Source: Vigna angularis (Eukaryota > Streptophyta > Magnoliopsida > Fabales > Fabaceae). Taken from it: a DNA stretch of 64,000 nucleotides. The notes under the pieces are model-generated. The model had not been told where the DNA came from and did not search any database. It saw nothing but the letters and a program-made list of their open reading frames with translations. A program made the translations under genes and the position numbers. The stretch covers positions 30,033,364 through 30,097,363 of the forward strand of contig NC_068977.1 of NCBI RefSeq assembly GCF_016808095.1, in the 5' to 3' direction. Shown here piece after piece: positions 48,841 through 59,854 of the stretch (positions are counted from its first letter, which is position 1; each line of letters opens with the position of its first letter).

Positions 48841-49914
48841 TTAATTTAAAGCTGAAATGAAAGTTTTGATTACTCCATATAGCACCTTTGCCTTCAATGG
48901 ATCAGAATCTTGAATCCCATGATAATCCCCTGGGGTGAAATGCCCCACAACTTTCACACCCTTCTTTTTCATCAACTTAACCAGCTGGACCTGACGATCC
49001 ACCAGTGGGTCACCTCCACACCCGGTAACCAGTACCCACCATCCAACCTTTTCGATCAATTCCAATCTCGCAGGACCCTTCCTCGCCGTCGGATTGCAAT
49101 ACTCGTGATCACGGTCAACCCCAACCGGTAACGACAACTCCCACATCGCGTCATTAAAGCAGTGGCCCAAGTGAGGTTCGTTCGCCAGCCTCCGCTCCGA
49201 ACCTGTCCTGCGGGTCCCACTGAAAAACGGTTGAACCAAAATAAGCCCTTTGATCTTGGGAATCTGATAGTCGGCAGCCGCAGCTGCACGTAGACCCGCG
49301 TTGTAGGCGATGTTTCCCCCGGCACTACTCCCCATGAGAAAAACGTTCGAGTAATCGACGAGGTTTTTGAGCCAATCATCCTGGCTGGCTTTTATCCACT
49401 GCAGCGCCTCCACGGCATCATCGTACGCCGCGGGGAGTCTATGTTCCGGCGCGAGACGGTACTCCACGGACGCTACGACCGCGACGACGTCGTTTGCCAT
49501 GTTGAAGCAAAACTCGTGGAAGATCGTCGAGCCTGCACTGAGGAAAATGAACCCTCCACCATGGAAGAAAACCACCAGGGGGAGCTTAGAGCGTTGGTGC
49601 TGTGCTGCGCGGGGCAGGTACAGCCTCGCCCAGGTGCCCTTGGATCGGTTGATGGAGAGGTCTTTGGAGAGTACGAGGAGAGTGGGATCCTCTGCGGGCG
49701 GGCTGTCGGGGGGTTTGTCGGGGCGTGTGACGGTGCCGTTTTGGTTAAGGATTAGATTGAGTTGCTTGTAGGGGTCTTTGTTGCATGGGGTTGAAGTGGA
49801 TTGGGCTTGGAGAGTGAGTGAGTTTGCAATGAAGAAAAGGGTTAAGAAAAATGCAAATGCAATTGAACATCTCCAAAGGAATTTGTAATGTGAGAAAGAG
49901 AAGAGGGACATCAT
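48841..49914 (-). CDS. CXE: Carboxylesterase of the plant CXE (HSR203J-like) alpha/beta-hydrolase family
   Basis: Single-exon gene of 357 residues. CXE enzymes hydrolyse short-chain and specialised-metabolite esters; some dehydrate 2-hydroxyisoflavanones or act on hormones, so the substrate cannot be told here. The oxyanion-hole motif HGGG is at 118-121, the nucleophile Ser197 sits in GSSAG (195-199), and the triad is completed by Asp302 (CGGDPLVD) and His332 (GDYHG). His332 separates it from the gibberellin receptor GID1, which has lost that residue and the activity. The family core starts at about residue 47 (DPYKQLNLILNQNGTVTR). The preceding 46 residues form an extension with a hydrophobic segment at about 13-36, like a signal peptide or membrane anchor; most CXEs are about 320 residues and start at the core. 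No in-frame Met occurs between residue 2 and residue 139, so this start is needed. The coding region is much GC-richer than its flanks. Confidence 0.93.
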   Translation of the reverse strand: MMSLFSFSHYKFLWRCSIAFAFFLTLFFIANSLTLQAQSTSTPCNKDPYKQLNLILNQNGTVTRPDKPPDSPPAEDPTLLVLSKDLSINRSKGTWARLYLPRAAQHQRSKLPLVVFFHGGGFIFLSAGSTIFHEFCFNMANDVVAVVASVEYRLAPEHRLPAAYDDAVEALQWIKASQDDWLKNLVDYSNVFLMGSSAGGNIAYNAGLRAAAAADYQIPKIKGLILVQPFFSGTRRTGSERRLANEPHLGHCFNDAMWELSLPVGVDRDHEYCNPTARKGPARLELIEKVGWWVLVTGCGGDPLVDRQVQLVKLMKKKGVKVVGHFTPGDYHGIQDSDPLKAKVLYGVIKTFISALN

Positions 49915-51261
49915 TGATTTTTGAAAACTATAATTATACCATTAAAAAGATGTGTGGAAGGTAGAAGAAGAAGCAACCAGAAGCTTGAATGGAGAAGAAG
50001 GAGAAAAAGTAATCGATGATTGATATGACGATGGTGTGATATCTTCATCATTAGATTTGGATTTTAGATTCTTTTTAGGAATCTCACTATCAAATAATTA
50101 CAATTATTTAGTAGATCTAAAAGTTTAGTAAAAGGGCTTTACATGGAAACTAGAATTGTCTTTTTTTATTGACAGTTTTGAACCTTTTTGGCTTATCCTT
50201 TCTGACGTTTTCTTGGCCTCATGTTCTTGGTGGATAAGATTTTTTTGGTTTTGTTTCTTTTTTCAATAAATCATATATAGAGATAATAGTTTATGGGAGG
50301 AGCAAAGAAAGCTATATCTGATTTTGTTATTTGTCTACATTAAGGAATTTTTGGATGCAAATGGGGACAATTATATTAATCTTTTTGTGTTTTGTATACA
50401 TTTGATATTTTATGTTTAAAGATTACATAATCTACTTAATTAATGCCTTCTAGAAAAGACATCCTTCTTTACCTCGTACAGTAGGGCAAACATTAACTAA
50501 AGCGAATAAAGAAAAAATAATGTATGATTCTAAAATTTTTAACTCATAATGTAGAAAATTAATATGAAGATGTAGTCATTTGTGAATTGTTGATATGATA
50601 AAGGTAAGCTTTAATAATTTGTTAGATGTGTAGTTATCATATAATGACATGTTAACAGAATAAAATGAGGATGATAACAAAGTAGTATTAGGTTAAAGGG
50701 CAATATCTGTATCATAAATATCAAAGAGTTATATTATCCCTCAAAAACATTTACTGCAACTTCTATAATGAGAAAGAAAGTAAGAAGAGAAGATAAGATT
50801 GAGGAGGGTATGGAAGTTTACAATAAACAATAATTATTGGATAAGTTAATTAAATTTTAAGTACATTCATTATATTTTTAATTAAATTCTTATTGAAAGT
50901 TTATGTTTTACGAATGTTTGACTTTTCTTTTATTTAAGTATCGAATTATTTAATTGTTTTATTAATTGGATAATCTGACCGTTATGTTTATCTTGTTTTT
51001 TTTAATCTAGTTAATAGATAAGCTTGAAAAAAAAAATACTATTTAACGAAAATAATAACCATGTGATCTTGTTGAGAACAAAATGAAACATTGGAACACT
51101 TAAATAATAATAATAAAATATTTTAAATACCTACTCAAATGAATTTTTTTAATAAAAAGATATTTTAAAATATTTAAATTTATAACATATTTAAAATTTC
51201 ATTAACCCTGTCTCAAAAGATTTCATCTATAAGAAAAAATCAACAAGTAAAATAGGACAGC
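49915..51261. other. Upstream flank of the carboxylesterase gene and intergenic DNA
   Basis: The promoter of the minus-strand carboxylesterase gene should lie in the first kilobase; no convincing TATA box at the expected distance was singled out. No other gene seen. Confidence 0.5.
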
Positions 51262-51266
51262 TTTTA

Positions 51267-52340
51267 GGAGAGTGTTTCACTATAACTATAAATTTTCATC
51301 CACACTTTTAAACTATCAAAAATACCCTTGTCGACGTTTACAAACCGGTAAAACAAATTTCTTAACGGTATTCGAAAACCGGCTAAAAAACCTTAACCGG
51401 TTCGAATGTTAGTTAATTTTTTTGTTTGCTTTTAAAATTTACTTTTTTATTTTTATTTAGTAATAATAATAATAATAAACAATTAATTGATTTAATATTT
51501 TTCATACAATTATTATTATTTATATCTTTTATATAATTTAATAAATAATTATTATTATTATTGATTAGAAAAAAAAAATTAACGGAATTGGAAATATAGT
51601 TAATATATTCAAATTAAATATGATAACGTATTTCCAACAAATACGATTAACATATTTTTTTCAATTTTATTTTATTTTATAATTTTATTTATTTTCTTAA
51701 TAATTAATATTTTATAAATTAAAAAATTAAAATATGTTAAGTATGAAAAATGTTAAATTAATTATTATTATTATTAATTAAATAATTAATTAAAAATAAA
51801 AAAGTAAACTATAAAAAAAAACTATAGTTTTAAATACGATTCATACAAAATAATTCAAATTAAATATGTTAATCGTTGTTCGGTTAACATATTTTTTCAA
51901 TTCATATTAGTGTATATTTAATTTTATAAAAATATTAAATTAATTATTTTTTATTATTAATATTATCAATATTATTATTAATTATTTATAAAAAACTATA
52001 GAAAAAAATCCTTAATCGTAATTGAAAATACGGTTAACACAAAATTATTCAAATTAAATATTTTAACCCTATTTCCAAATACGGTTAACATATTTCTTTC
52101 AAACTTTTTCATTTTTAATTTTTTAATATTATTTCTTTTTTAATAAATAATATTTTGTAAATTAAAATATTAGTATATATTAAATTTATTAATTATTTAT
52201 TATTATTATTAATTAAAAACAAAACGCAAACAATAAAGAAAAAAAATTTTAACCGATATTTAAATGTCGGTGAAAAAATTTCTGCATTTTGTCACTTGGT
52301 GCGGCAGGATGAAAAGAGAGAAATGCAGATGAAACACTCC
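51267..52340. mobile_element. Non-autonomous terminal-inverted-repeat transposon with internal degenerate repeats
   Basis: The left end GGAGAGTGTTTCA and the right end TGAAACACTCC are inverted copies (one two-base indel), and the similarity continues inward (TTTTCATCC near 51294 against GGATGAAAA near 52308). TTTTA lies directly outside both ends (51262-51266 and 52341-52345). The 1074-bp interior is made of drifting copies of a module containing AAATACGGTTAACATATTT followed by ATTATTATTAATTA stretches (about four copies from 51580 to 52210). Inward from the two ends there are inverted AACCGGT/ACCGATATTT words. No transposase is encoded; the superfamily is not assigned. Confidence 0.65.
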
Positions 52341-52406
52341 TTTTAGGATCCAGTAAAGTTCATTAACTATTAGAGTCCAATCTGTTAAAATCTTTTAATT
52401 ATGGAA

Positions 52407-52676
52407 GGCAGTTTCTTCTCACACCTCCATGACTCTCTTCGAAGTGCTTTTCCTGCACTATCCTACATTTTTTTTTCCTGCCACATTTTCAAAATAACCT
52501 TTTTAACAAATTTTGAAATTTATTAAAACTTGAAAAATCCTTAGATTTCGAAATTCATTAAAAAAAAGAAGAAGAGAGGTATAGAATTTTTTGAGAAGTA
52601 AAAGATAATTTTAAAATTTAAAAAATGTGTGGGTGCAAAGAGAAATGTGAAGTAGTGTAGGAAGAAATACTCATTA
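52407..52676. mobile_element. MITE-like inverted-repeat element
   Basis: GGCAGTTTCTTCTCACACCTCCATGAC at the left is imperfectly mirrored by GTGAAGTAGTGTAGGAAGAAATACTC at the right, with AAAATTTTGAAATT-type complementarity further in. It is about 270 bp with no coding region. The ends are approximate. Confidence 0.4.
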
Positions 52677-52983
52677 TATAATGGACTTTCTTCTTGCACT
52701 CAAGTGAGTCCAAAGATTCATCGTCTTTTGTTTAAAGTGGGATCATGAATCCACTAAACCTTTGGATTGGAGGTGACCCCAAAGGTTTTCAAAACGGAGT
52801 CTGTAAAAAATATAATTGAAAATTACTTTACAAAATAAAAAAGTATTTTTCCATCTATTTTTCCTTTAATATATTGGTATACTTTAAATCTCTGTTTGGA
52901 AATTAAGAAGTTAACTAAACCACTTACTATGTTTAAAACTTATTACATTTAAATATAATCTTATATCTTTTGAGTAATTAACT

Positions 52984-53025
<42 letters not shown>

Positions 53026-55203
53026 ATTCTTTTATAATTTAATTATATTATTAGTACAAAAATTTTATTCATTAAAAATGTAATTATGATATTAATTTAT
53101 TTATGAACACGAAAAAGAAAATCTTAATAAATCTCTATATTTGACAATTTTCAGAATAAAATGTTTAAGATACTTTTATAAAAAGATACTTACACTTATA
53201 TAATATTTCAAAGGAGAAAAGCAGTTTCAGGAAGTGAAACGATGTCTTACTTAATTTTTACATTAAGGTAAAGTTTCTATTCCATTTATAATTTATAATT
53301 GTTACATTCTTAATTGATTTAAAATTTCTAATAGATCAAAGTAATTAATTTGTTAAGAAATAAATAGTAGGGAACAACAAATATTTGACATATTTCGTTT
53401 TTAGTATAAAAAAAATGCAACATCAATACAATAACGTTAACTATGCTAGTTTTGTTTGATTTTTATTAATATTTGAAAGAATTGAATATGTGTTCTATCT
53501 TCATCAATTGTTACATATATTTATTGAAAAAAAAAGTTAATGTTAATATGCAATACCTTTGAAGATTTCTAGAAAAAAAAATTTAATCAAGATTAATTGC
53601 ATATTAACCTCAATTTTTTACTTAAACATATGTGACAATTAAGAAAAACAAATATGTTTAATTACATCAATCATTTTTAAAGTTAAAAAACTAACAAAAT
53701 TAATGTATTATATTGATAATGTGAATTTTTTATCATCTTAAAAACAAAATATATAAATATTTGCTTCAATAAATGAATTATTTACTCACAAATTATATAG
53801 GACGCTGAACTAGAATCAATGAACTCGCAAAGGATATGTTATTTTGATTTTATAATTGGTGTGTAAAGATAGACATAGCTTTGCCCTACCATGAATGTAA
53901 ACAGATGATGAAAGTGGCATAGACTTCATCAAAAACAGAGGCCAAACCATAGACAGAAGAAAAGGGAAAGCGATGTAGGCACCAAAAAAGATGTCATACT
54001 CATCTCAATACATACAACAATAAACATAACATTCAACTATTTACCTTTTTTTCTCATGGAGCTAAACCATTTTAGGACCAAATCATATTTATAAAACTTA
54101 GACCCTTTGTCATGGTTACCAAACCAAGACTCAACCAACTTATTTTATCATTGAGTTTATTTATTTTTTATAAAAAAAAAGTTTGAAGATTTTACTTTTA
54201 TTAGAAACAAGAAGAATTTAAAATATATAGGTGGATGTTTATTTTATAAGTTAATTTTGTAAAATTAAATTAGATTTAAAATTTACTTTTTAACATAGTA
54301 TCTGAGTTGTCTGAAGTTTATCGTAATGTGAATTTTTGTTTGGTAAACCTATTATGTCAATCTATCATATAACTATTAAATACCTAATTTTTTACTGAAG
54401 ATGTATATATATATATATCAACATAAGAAGGTGTGTTAAAAATCATACATCGATAAAAGATAAGACAAATTTACTTAACATAAATTTATGAAAACCATAT
54501 CTTAGAGTCTGATTTTGTAAGGTGAAATTATATTTAAAATTCATCTCTTAAAAAAAATACATACTTTAATTAAAAAAAATACTTATTATGAATTTATACT
54601 TGTTATATTATTTTTAAAACAAAAAGAGAAAAAGTTAAAAATAACTTAGTTTCAATTAGTTATTTATCAACATAGGTTGTTAAGGAAAATCGTTAGTTTT
54701 TGTATCAAAATTACCTTTTCTTTATTAGTAGCACTTTTTGTGTTCGTGACATTTTTTAGTATTCAGGTCTTACTTCCTTTAAAGACACACCATCTCACCT
54801 GTTCCATGGTCAAAATTTTTGTCTTTAAACTTATCACCAATAAAAAAAAGTTTCTCTTTCAATTAGTAATAATTTGTTGAGAGTGGAAGGAAAAGTTAAT
54901 AGCAAAAACCAGATTAAGTATGAATACATAGAAGATACAGCTTTTTTACTTTTACGTTGATCTCATTGCTTTCACCATTGTATGAAAACTTAAATTGATC
55001 TTTAATTATAAGATCGCGTGCAATCCCTATGAACAGATTTTGTTCATTAATATTCTTCGTCCGTAGCCAAAGTAGCTTTCATGTTTCAATTCTTTCCTTT
55101 ATTGTTTCATTTTGCTTTCCTAACATCCTACCTAGCTTTGGTAAATTATGGAAGAGTTTAATCACAATTATATGCAATGTTTTCTCTTACAAATTTTATT
55201 TAG
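52677..55203. other. AT-rich intergenic DNA
   Basis: No gene recognised. A TA microsatellite lies at 52989-53020 and a short one at 54404-54418. Confidence 0.5.
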
Positions 55204-55498
55204 ACTTTGTTTACTTGAATGAATTTAGGAAAGACTGATTCAATGAATTTGAGAAGATTTGAAGGTAAATTTTTTGTTGTTTATCTGAGTGGATTTAAAA
55301 GTAAGTGAGTGAATTTGAAAGTAAAGTTTGTGAGAATTAGTGTAGGATTTGATTGATATGACAGATTAAAAAAATTTATTTCCATATCTACTCTCACTTA
55401 TCTCCAAATCTACTTAAATAAACAACAAAAAGTTTACCTTCAAATCCTCTCAAATTCATTAAATCGCTCTTCCCAAAATTCATTTAAGTGAACAAGTG
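55204..55498. mobile_element. MITE with inverted repeats of about 100 bp
   Basis: The left arm starts ACTTTGTTTACTTGAATGAA and continues through AATGAATTTGAGAAGATTTG and AAGGTAAA-TTTTTTGTTGTTTAT. The right arm read on the minus strand gives ACTTGTTCACTTAAATGAA, AATGAATTTGAGAGGATTTG and AAGGTAAACTTTTTGTTGTTTAT. The element could fold into one long hairpin of about 295 bp. TAG and TAA flank it, so a 3-bp TWA-type target is possible, but that is not certain. Confidence 0.8.
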
Positions 55499-56026
55499 TT
55501 AAATTTTTATTGCAAACTTAATTAATACTCAGTATCAAGTCAAAAACATTCTTGTCTCTTTTATGTTATTTTACTATGTTACATTAACTTTGTATAAACA
55601 CACATTTTGTGAATGCAATAAGATGTTGAAGAGGTATTATCAATTTACAACTCTCTGCTGTAACTTTAATTAGTGCATACAGTTTTTTGTTATAGTTTGA
55701 ACAAACAAAACACTCTACTTTAAAAGATTAGAGAGAGATGTATGAACGTCTTTTAAATATACTTTTAACAAATACTTGGTTAAATACAATAACTATTTAT
55801 ATATTTTTTATTTTGGTACTATAAGAAAACAAGTTGCAAGCTTAATATATAGTAGATAAACTTTAATTTCCTTAATTTTTGTCTGAACTCTATTAATAAT
55901 TGATGTAATTAAACCTATGTTCGGTATTTAGTAGTTGTCCCATATATTTATTAAAAGAAAAACTAACATTAATCTCCAATTAACTTTGAAGGAATCCTCA
56001 ATGATTTTATTTTAATCATGTTAATC
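55499..56026. other. AT-rich intergenic DNA
   Basis: No gene seen. It ends at the TSD (ATGAA, 56027-56031) of the retrotransposon. Confidence 0.5.
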
Positions 56027-56031
56027 ATGAA

Positions 56032-56355
56032 TGTATGAAATATACCGATCGGAGTTAATGGTCATTTATGGGCAATTATCAAGTATTAATAGGTCAGATT
56101 ACCTTACCCGTATACCGTATTAATTATTGATTATTGAGGTTGATTCCATGAAATATACTGATAACTAATCAATGGATTTGACTGTCACAATGATCATTTT
56201 CTATCCTAATAAAATATATACCTACTTGACTGTCGGAGTGTCTTCTGCAGGTCAACAACACATTAGAGTGGATCGCGTTCTCGGAGAGGATTGAAAATCA
56301 AAAGAGAGCATAGCAAGGAAGGATGACCGATCCTCGGACCAATTCAACCGAAACA
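56032..56355 (+). repeat. 5' LTR
   Basis: Starts TGTATGAAATATACC and ends AATTCAACCGAAACA. Compared with the 3' LTR it lacks about 35 bp at about 56189, exactly the segment carrying TATAAATA in the 3' LTR. It also shows the uninterrupted target for the CACTA insertion (AAATATATACC near 56212). Confidence 0.9.
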
Positions 56356-56358
56356 TTT

Positions 56359-56374
56359 TGGCGCCCACCGTGGG
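56359..56374 (+). other. Primer-binding site
   Basis: TGGCGCCCACCGTGGG begins three bases after the LTR. It starts with TGG, as expected for pairing with the CCA end of a tRNA; I do not assign which tRNA. Confidence 0.7.
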
Positions 56375-56539
56375 ACCGAGCTACATCCTCATGAAGCCAC
56401 ATAAAACCAAACCCGTGCTCGGTCTCGACATCGCTACTTCGGATCAACACCGGGTTTTGCAACAAGAGCAAAAAATTCCGTAATAATTCCTAAAGACGTG
56501 TCTTTTGTTTTGAGAACTTTCAGGAAAGTTCGGTCCTAC

Positions 56540-57500
56540 GTTCATCCTTGACAGGTTCCACTTTTCATTATAATTTTTAAATTATAATATATTTGTTTAA
56601 CTCATATTTTTGTGAGTAAAAATATCTTGCACAGGAAGCTTCAGTCATAAGTTCAACCTTGGCAGGTTCCACTTTTCATTATAATTTATAATATATTTGT
56701 TTAACTCATATTTTTGTGAGTAAAAATATCCTTATCTTGCACATGAAGGAAGGTTCAGTCCTATGTTCAACCTTGGCAGGTTCCACTTTTCATCATAATT
56801 TATAAATTATAAAATAATATGCACAGGATGGTTTGAAATGCATTCAACCTTGTGAGTCAGGTTGTACCGACTCTTAATTTTAAATTATAAAATATTATGC
56901 ACAAGATGGTTCAGAAATGCGTTCAACCTTGTCAGTTCTACCGACTCTTAATTTTAAATTATAAATTATAAAATATTATGCACAGGATGATTCAGAAATG
57001 CAATCAACCTTGTCAGGTTCTACTGACTCTTAGTTTTAAAATTATAAATTATAAAATATTATGTGCAGGAAGGTTCAGACCTCAACTTGGTCAGGTTCTA
57101 CCAACTCTTAATTTTAAATTATAAAATATTATACATAGGATGATTCAAAGCTGCGTTCAACCTTGTCAAGTTCTACCCACTCTTAATTCTAAATTATAAA
57201 TTATAAAATAATATGCACAGGATGGTTCAGAAATGCATTCAACCTTGTCAGGTTCTACGGATTCTTAATTTTAAATTATAAATTATAAAATATTATGCAA
57301 CGGATGGTTCAGAAATGCGTTCCACCTTGTCAAGTTCTACCGACTCTTAATTTTAAATTATAAAATTTTATGCACAGGATGGTTCAGAGCTGCGTTCAAC
57401 CTTGTCAGGTTCTACCGACTCTTAGTTTTAAATTATAAATTATAAAATATTATTTGCAGGCAGGTTCAGACCTCCACTAGGTTAGGTTCTACCAATTCTT
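56540..57500. repeat. Internal tandem array A, roughly 90-bp units
   Basis: About ten drifting units, each made of GCACAGGATGGTTCAGA, then TGCGTTCAACCTTGTCAGGT, then TCTACCGACTCTTAATTTTA and one or two AAATTATAAATTATAAAATA runs. The final unit runs into the nested solo LTR; a remnant of the array continues at 58675-58740. Confidence 0.85.
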
Positions 57501-57506
57501 AATTAT

Positions 57507-58674
57507 TGTTAAACTCTTTGGCAAGTGCACCAAATCGTTCAAGTAATAAACCATGGTAAGACCAGGTATCGTTTTCCCAAGAGACTCGTAATACTAGAAA
57601 ATTGTGCGATTAACAACTCATCTAGACTCAAGAACAACTCATCATTTAAGAATATGTGCAAAAAGATAAATTCACAAGTAATTACAAGGTTGGACTTTGG
57701 TATTGAAGGCACTTGGAAATGGAAAAGACTAGAAATGGTATGAAATGACATTGTTAAGGTTAGTTTTCACCAATGCACTCTTGTGTATAACCAATTTCAT
57801 CTCCTCTCTATCAATTTACTAAAGTCAATCCACTAAAACACTCTAGCCCTAATCCCTTAGGTGAAAGAGCCTAGGTTTTCCTTATCAAACTCTAATCCCT
57901 TGGACAATCTAACAAGCAAACCCGCATTAAGAACTAGGATCTAAGACAACATGTGAATCATATCCCATCCCTGGCTCAATGAAACCCCAAAATCAAGTCA
58001 TGAACGTCCCCATTACATGCAAGCTTTAAGATCGGAAACAAGAATACTAGTAATAGATAGAAAAGGCATTTATAAATACGAAACAATCATTCATTACACA
58101 AGAGTTCATAGGCTACATCTAACCCTAACAAGATGAATCTGGTTCTCCATTTCCATGGAGAACCCTAAAGCTTACAAACATGGAAGATGGAAGAAGAAGG
58201 AGACCCAAAGGAAGAGGAGGAGATGTTCCGAATGGCTCCTCGCGCCCTCCATGAGCTCCAAACGTGAAATCGCACCTCCAAAGAACCAAAGACCCTTTTT
58301 TCTTTCTGCCTCGTGAGTATATATACTGCCCGAATTCTCGCTTAAGCTAAATTATTCTCGCTTAAGCGAGAATTCTTCTTGGAGAAGATAGTCATTCTCG
58401 CTTAAGCTAAATTATTCTCGCTTAAGCGAAAATGACTGTTAAATCAATGACTTCCTGGATCACCGAGGCTCTTCAATGTAATGGAGGATCTTCCTAACAT
58501 CAAAATAAATCAAAGAAAATAAGGGATTAGAGTATTATTTACGTAATGTAGCCCAAAATATAGATAAATACTAAAACTAAATTAAAGAGAGGATTTAAGC
58601 AAGTAATAAGCTAAAGAAGAGTTGATTTTGCTACTAAAATTATGCTTAGATAATGGTAAGAATTAGCATTATCA
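57507..58674 (+). mobile_element. Solo LTR, TTTGGCAAGTG family, nested in the retrotransposon
   Basis: Starts TGTTAAACTCTTTGGCAAGTG and ends AATTAGCATTATCA, with a perfect ATTAT TSD (57502-57506 and 58675-58679). Length 1168 bp. It contains the shared blocks CCCAAGAGACTCGT, TTCCATGGAGAACC, CTCCATGAGCTCCAAACG and GGAGGATCTTCCTAA. The motif ATTCTCGCTTAAGC and its inverted partner recur at 58334-58435. No coding capacity. Confidence 0.9.
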
Positions 58675-58739
58675 ATTATAAATTATAAATTATAAAATAT
58701 CATGTGCAGAAAGGTTCAGACCTACCTTCAACAGTGTCA

Positions 58740-59290
58740 GGTTATAATGGTCGCTCGGGGGACTCAGAAAGATGACTTCAGAAATCCCCGCTCAACGCAG
58801 GAAGTTAGAAAAATGACTCCTGCCTCAAGCCGCTCGAAGGAATTCAGAAAAATGACTTCAGAAATTCCCGCTCAACGCAGGAAGTCAGAAAAACGACTCC
58901 TGCCTCAAGCCGCTTGGGGGGAATTAAGAAAAATCACTTCAGAAATCCCCGCTCAACGTAGGAAGTCAGAAAAACGACTCCTGCCTCAAGCCGCTCGGGG
59001 GAATTAAGAAAAATGACTTCAGAAATCCCCGCTCAACGCAGGAAGTCAGAAAAATGACTCCTGCCTCAAGACCGCTCGGGAGGAAGTCAGAAAAATGGCT
59101 TATGCCTCAAGACCGCTCGGGGGAAAGTTAGAAAAATGACTTCAGAAATCTCCGCTCAAAGCAGGAAGTTAGAAAAGTAACTCCTGCCTCAAGCCGCTCG
59201 GGGAAAGTCCGAAAAAGGGCTTCAGAAATCCCCGCTCAACGCAAGAAGTTCGAAAAAGAACTCTTATCAGTCAACTACTCAACATGTTCA
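58740..59290. repeat. Internal tandem array B, roughly 120-bp GC-richer units
   Basis: About five units, each with CGCTCGGGGGAATTCAGAAA, AATGACTTCAGAAATCCCCG, CTCAACGCAGGAAGTCAGAA and ACGACTCCTGCCTCAAGC blocks. On the plus strand it gives an open frame of about 100 residues of repeated KMTSEIPAQRRKSEKRLLP type, which is a by-product of the repeat. Composition is quite unlike array A. Confidence 0.85.
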
Positions 59291-59604
59291 GCTTTTTCAG
59301 GTTCCAATGCGTTTTCATTATAAAAATAAATTATAAAATATTGAAGCGTTTACTTTATTTTATTTAAAAGCATATTTTTTGGAGTGAAAACTCTTGCACG
59401 GGAAAAAGTGACAAAGAGAACTCTTAGCATTTTCTTTTCAGTCTAGGGAACAAATCCAAAGAGAACTCCTAGAGTTCGCCGCTCGGTACAAAGAGCAATG
59501 AAGACTTAAAGCATCAAAGATAGACTCCCAAAATACAAGGTGAGCGACCTCTCTTAAAGCTCATAATAATCCCTACGCACCTCTTTCGAATAAAAGAGCT
59601 TGTT

Positions 59605-59621
59605 TGGGCTTGGGGGGCTTA
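59605..59621 (+). other. Polypurine-like tract before the 3' LTR
   Basis: TGGGCTTGGGGGGCTTA abuts the 3' LTR start. It is G-rich but interrupted by CTT, so it is a weak polypurine tract; position and context support the role. Confidence 0.6.
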
Positions 59622-59854
59622 TGTACTATATGAAATATACCAATCGGAGTTAATGGTCATTCATGGGCAATTATCAGGTATTAATAGGTCAGATTACCTT
59701 ACCCTTTACAAATATACGGTATTAATTATTGATTATTGGGTTTGATCTTTGAAAATATACTGATAATTAATGAATGGACTTGACTGTCACAAACTCTATA
59801 AATAATACAACTGATGTCAGGTACAATGATCCTTTTCTATCCTAATAAAATATA

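Noticed and set aside
49367..49771. Long plus-strand frames opposite the carboxylesterase gene
   Set aside because: They are antisense shadows of a GC-rich coding region; the minus strand carries all the catalytic motifs.
48841..49914. A gibberellin receptor (GID1), which would pair neatly with the nearby GA 20-oxidase
   Set aside because: The catalytic His (position 332) is present, whereas GID1 has lost it, and the N-terminal lid features of GID1 are not seen. It reads as an active esterase.
58330..58435. Regular spacing of ATTCTCGCTTAAGC words considered as a CRISPR-like array
   Set aside because: There are only a few inverted copies within an LTR of a plant genome, with no spacer structure.
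58702..59007. A 101-residue frame with repeated KMTSEIPAQRRKSEKRLLP units
   Set aside because: It follows tandem array B of the retrotransposon and ends when the repeat phase drifts.
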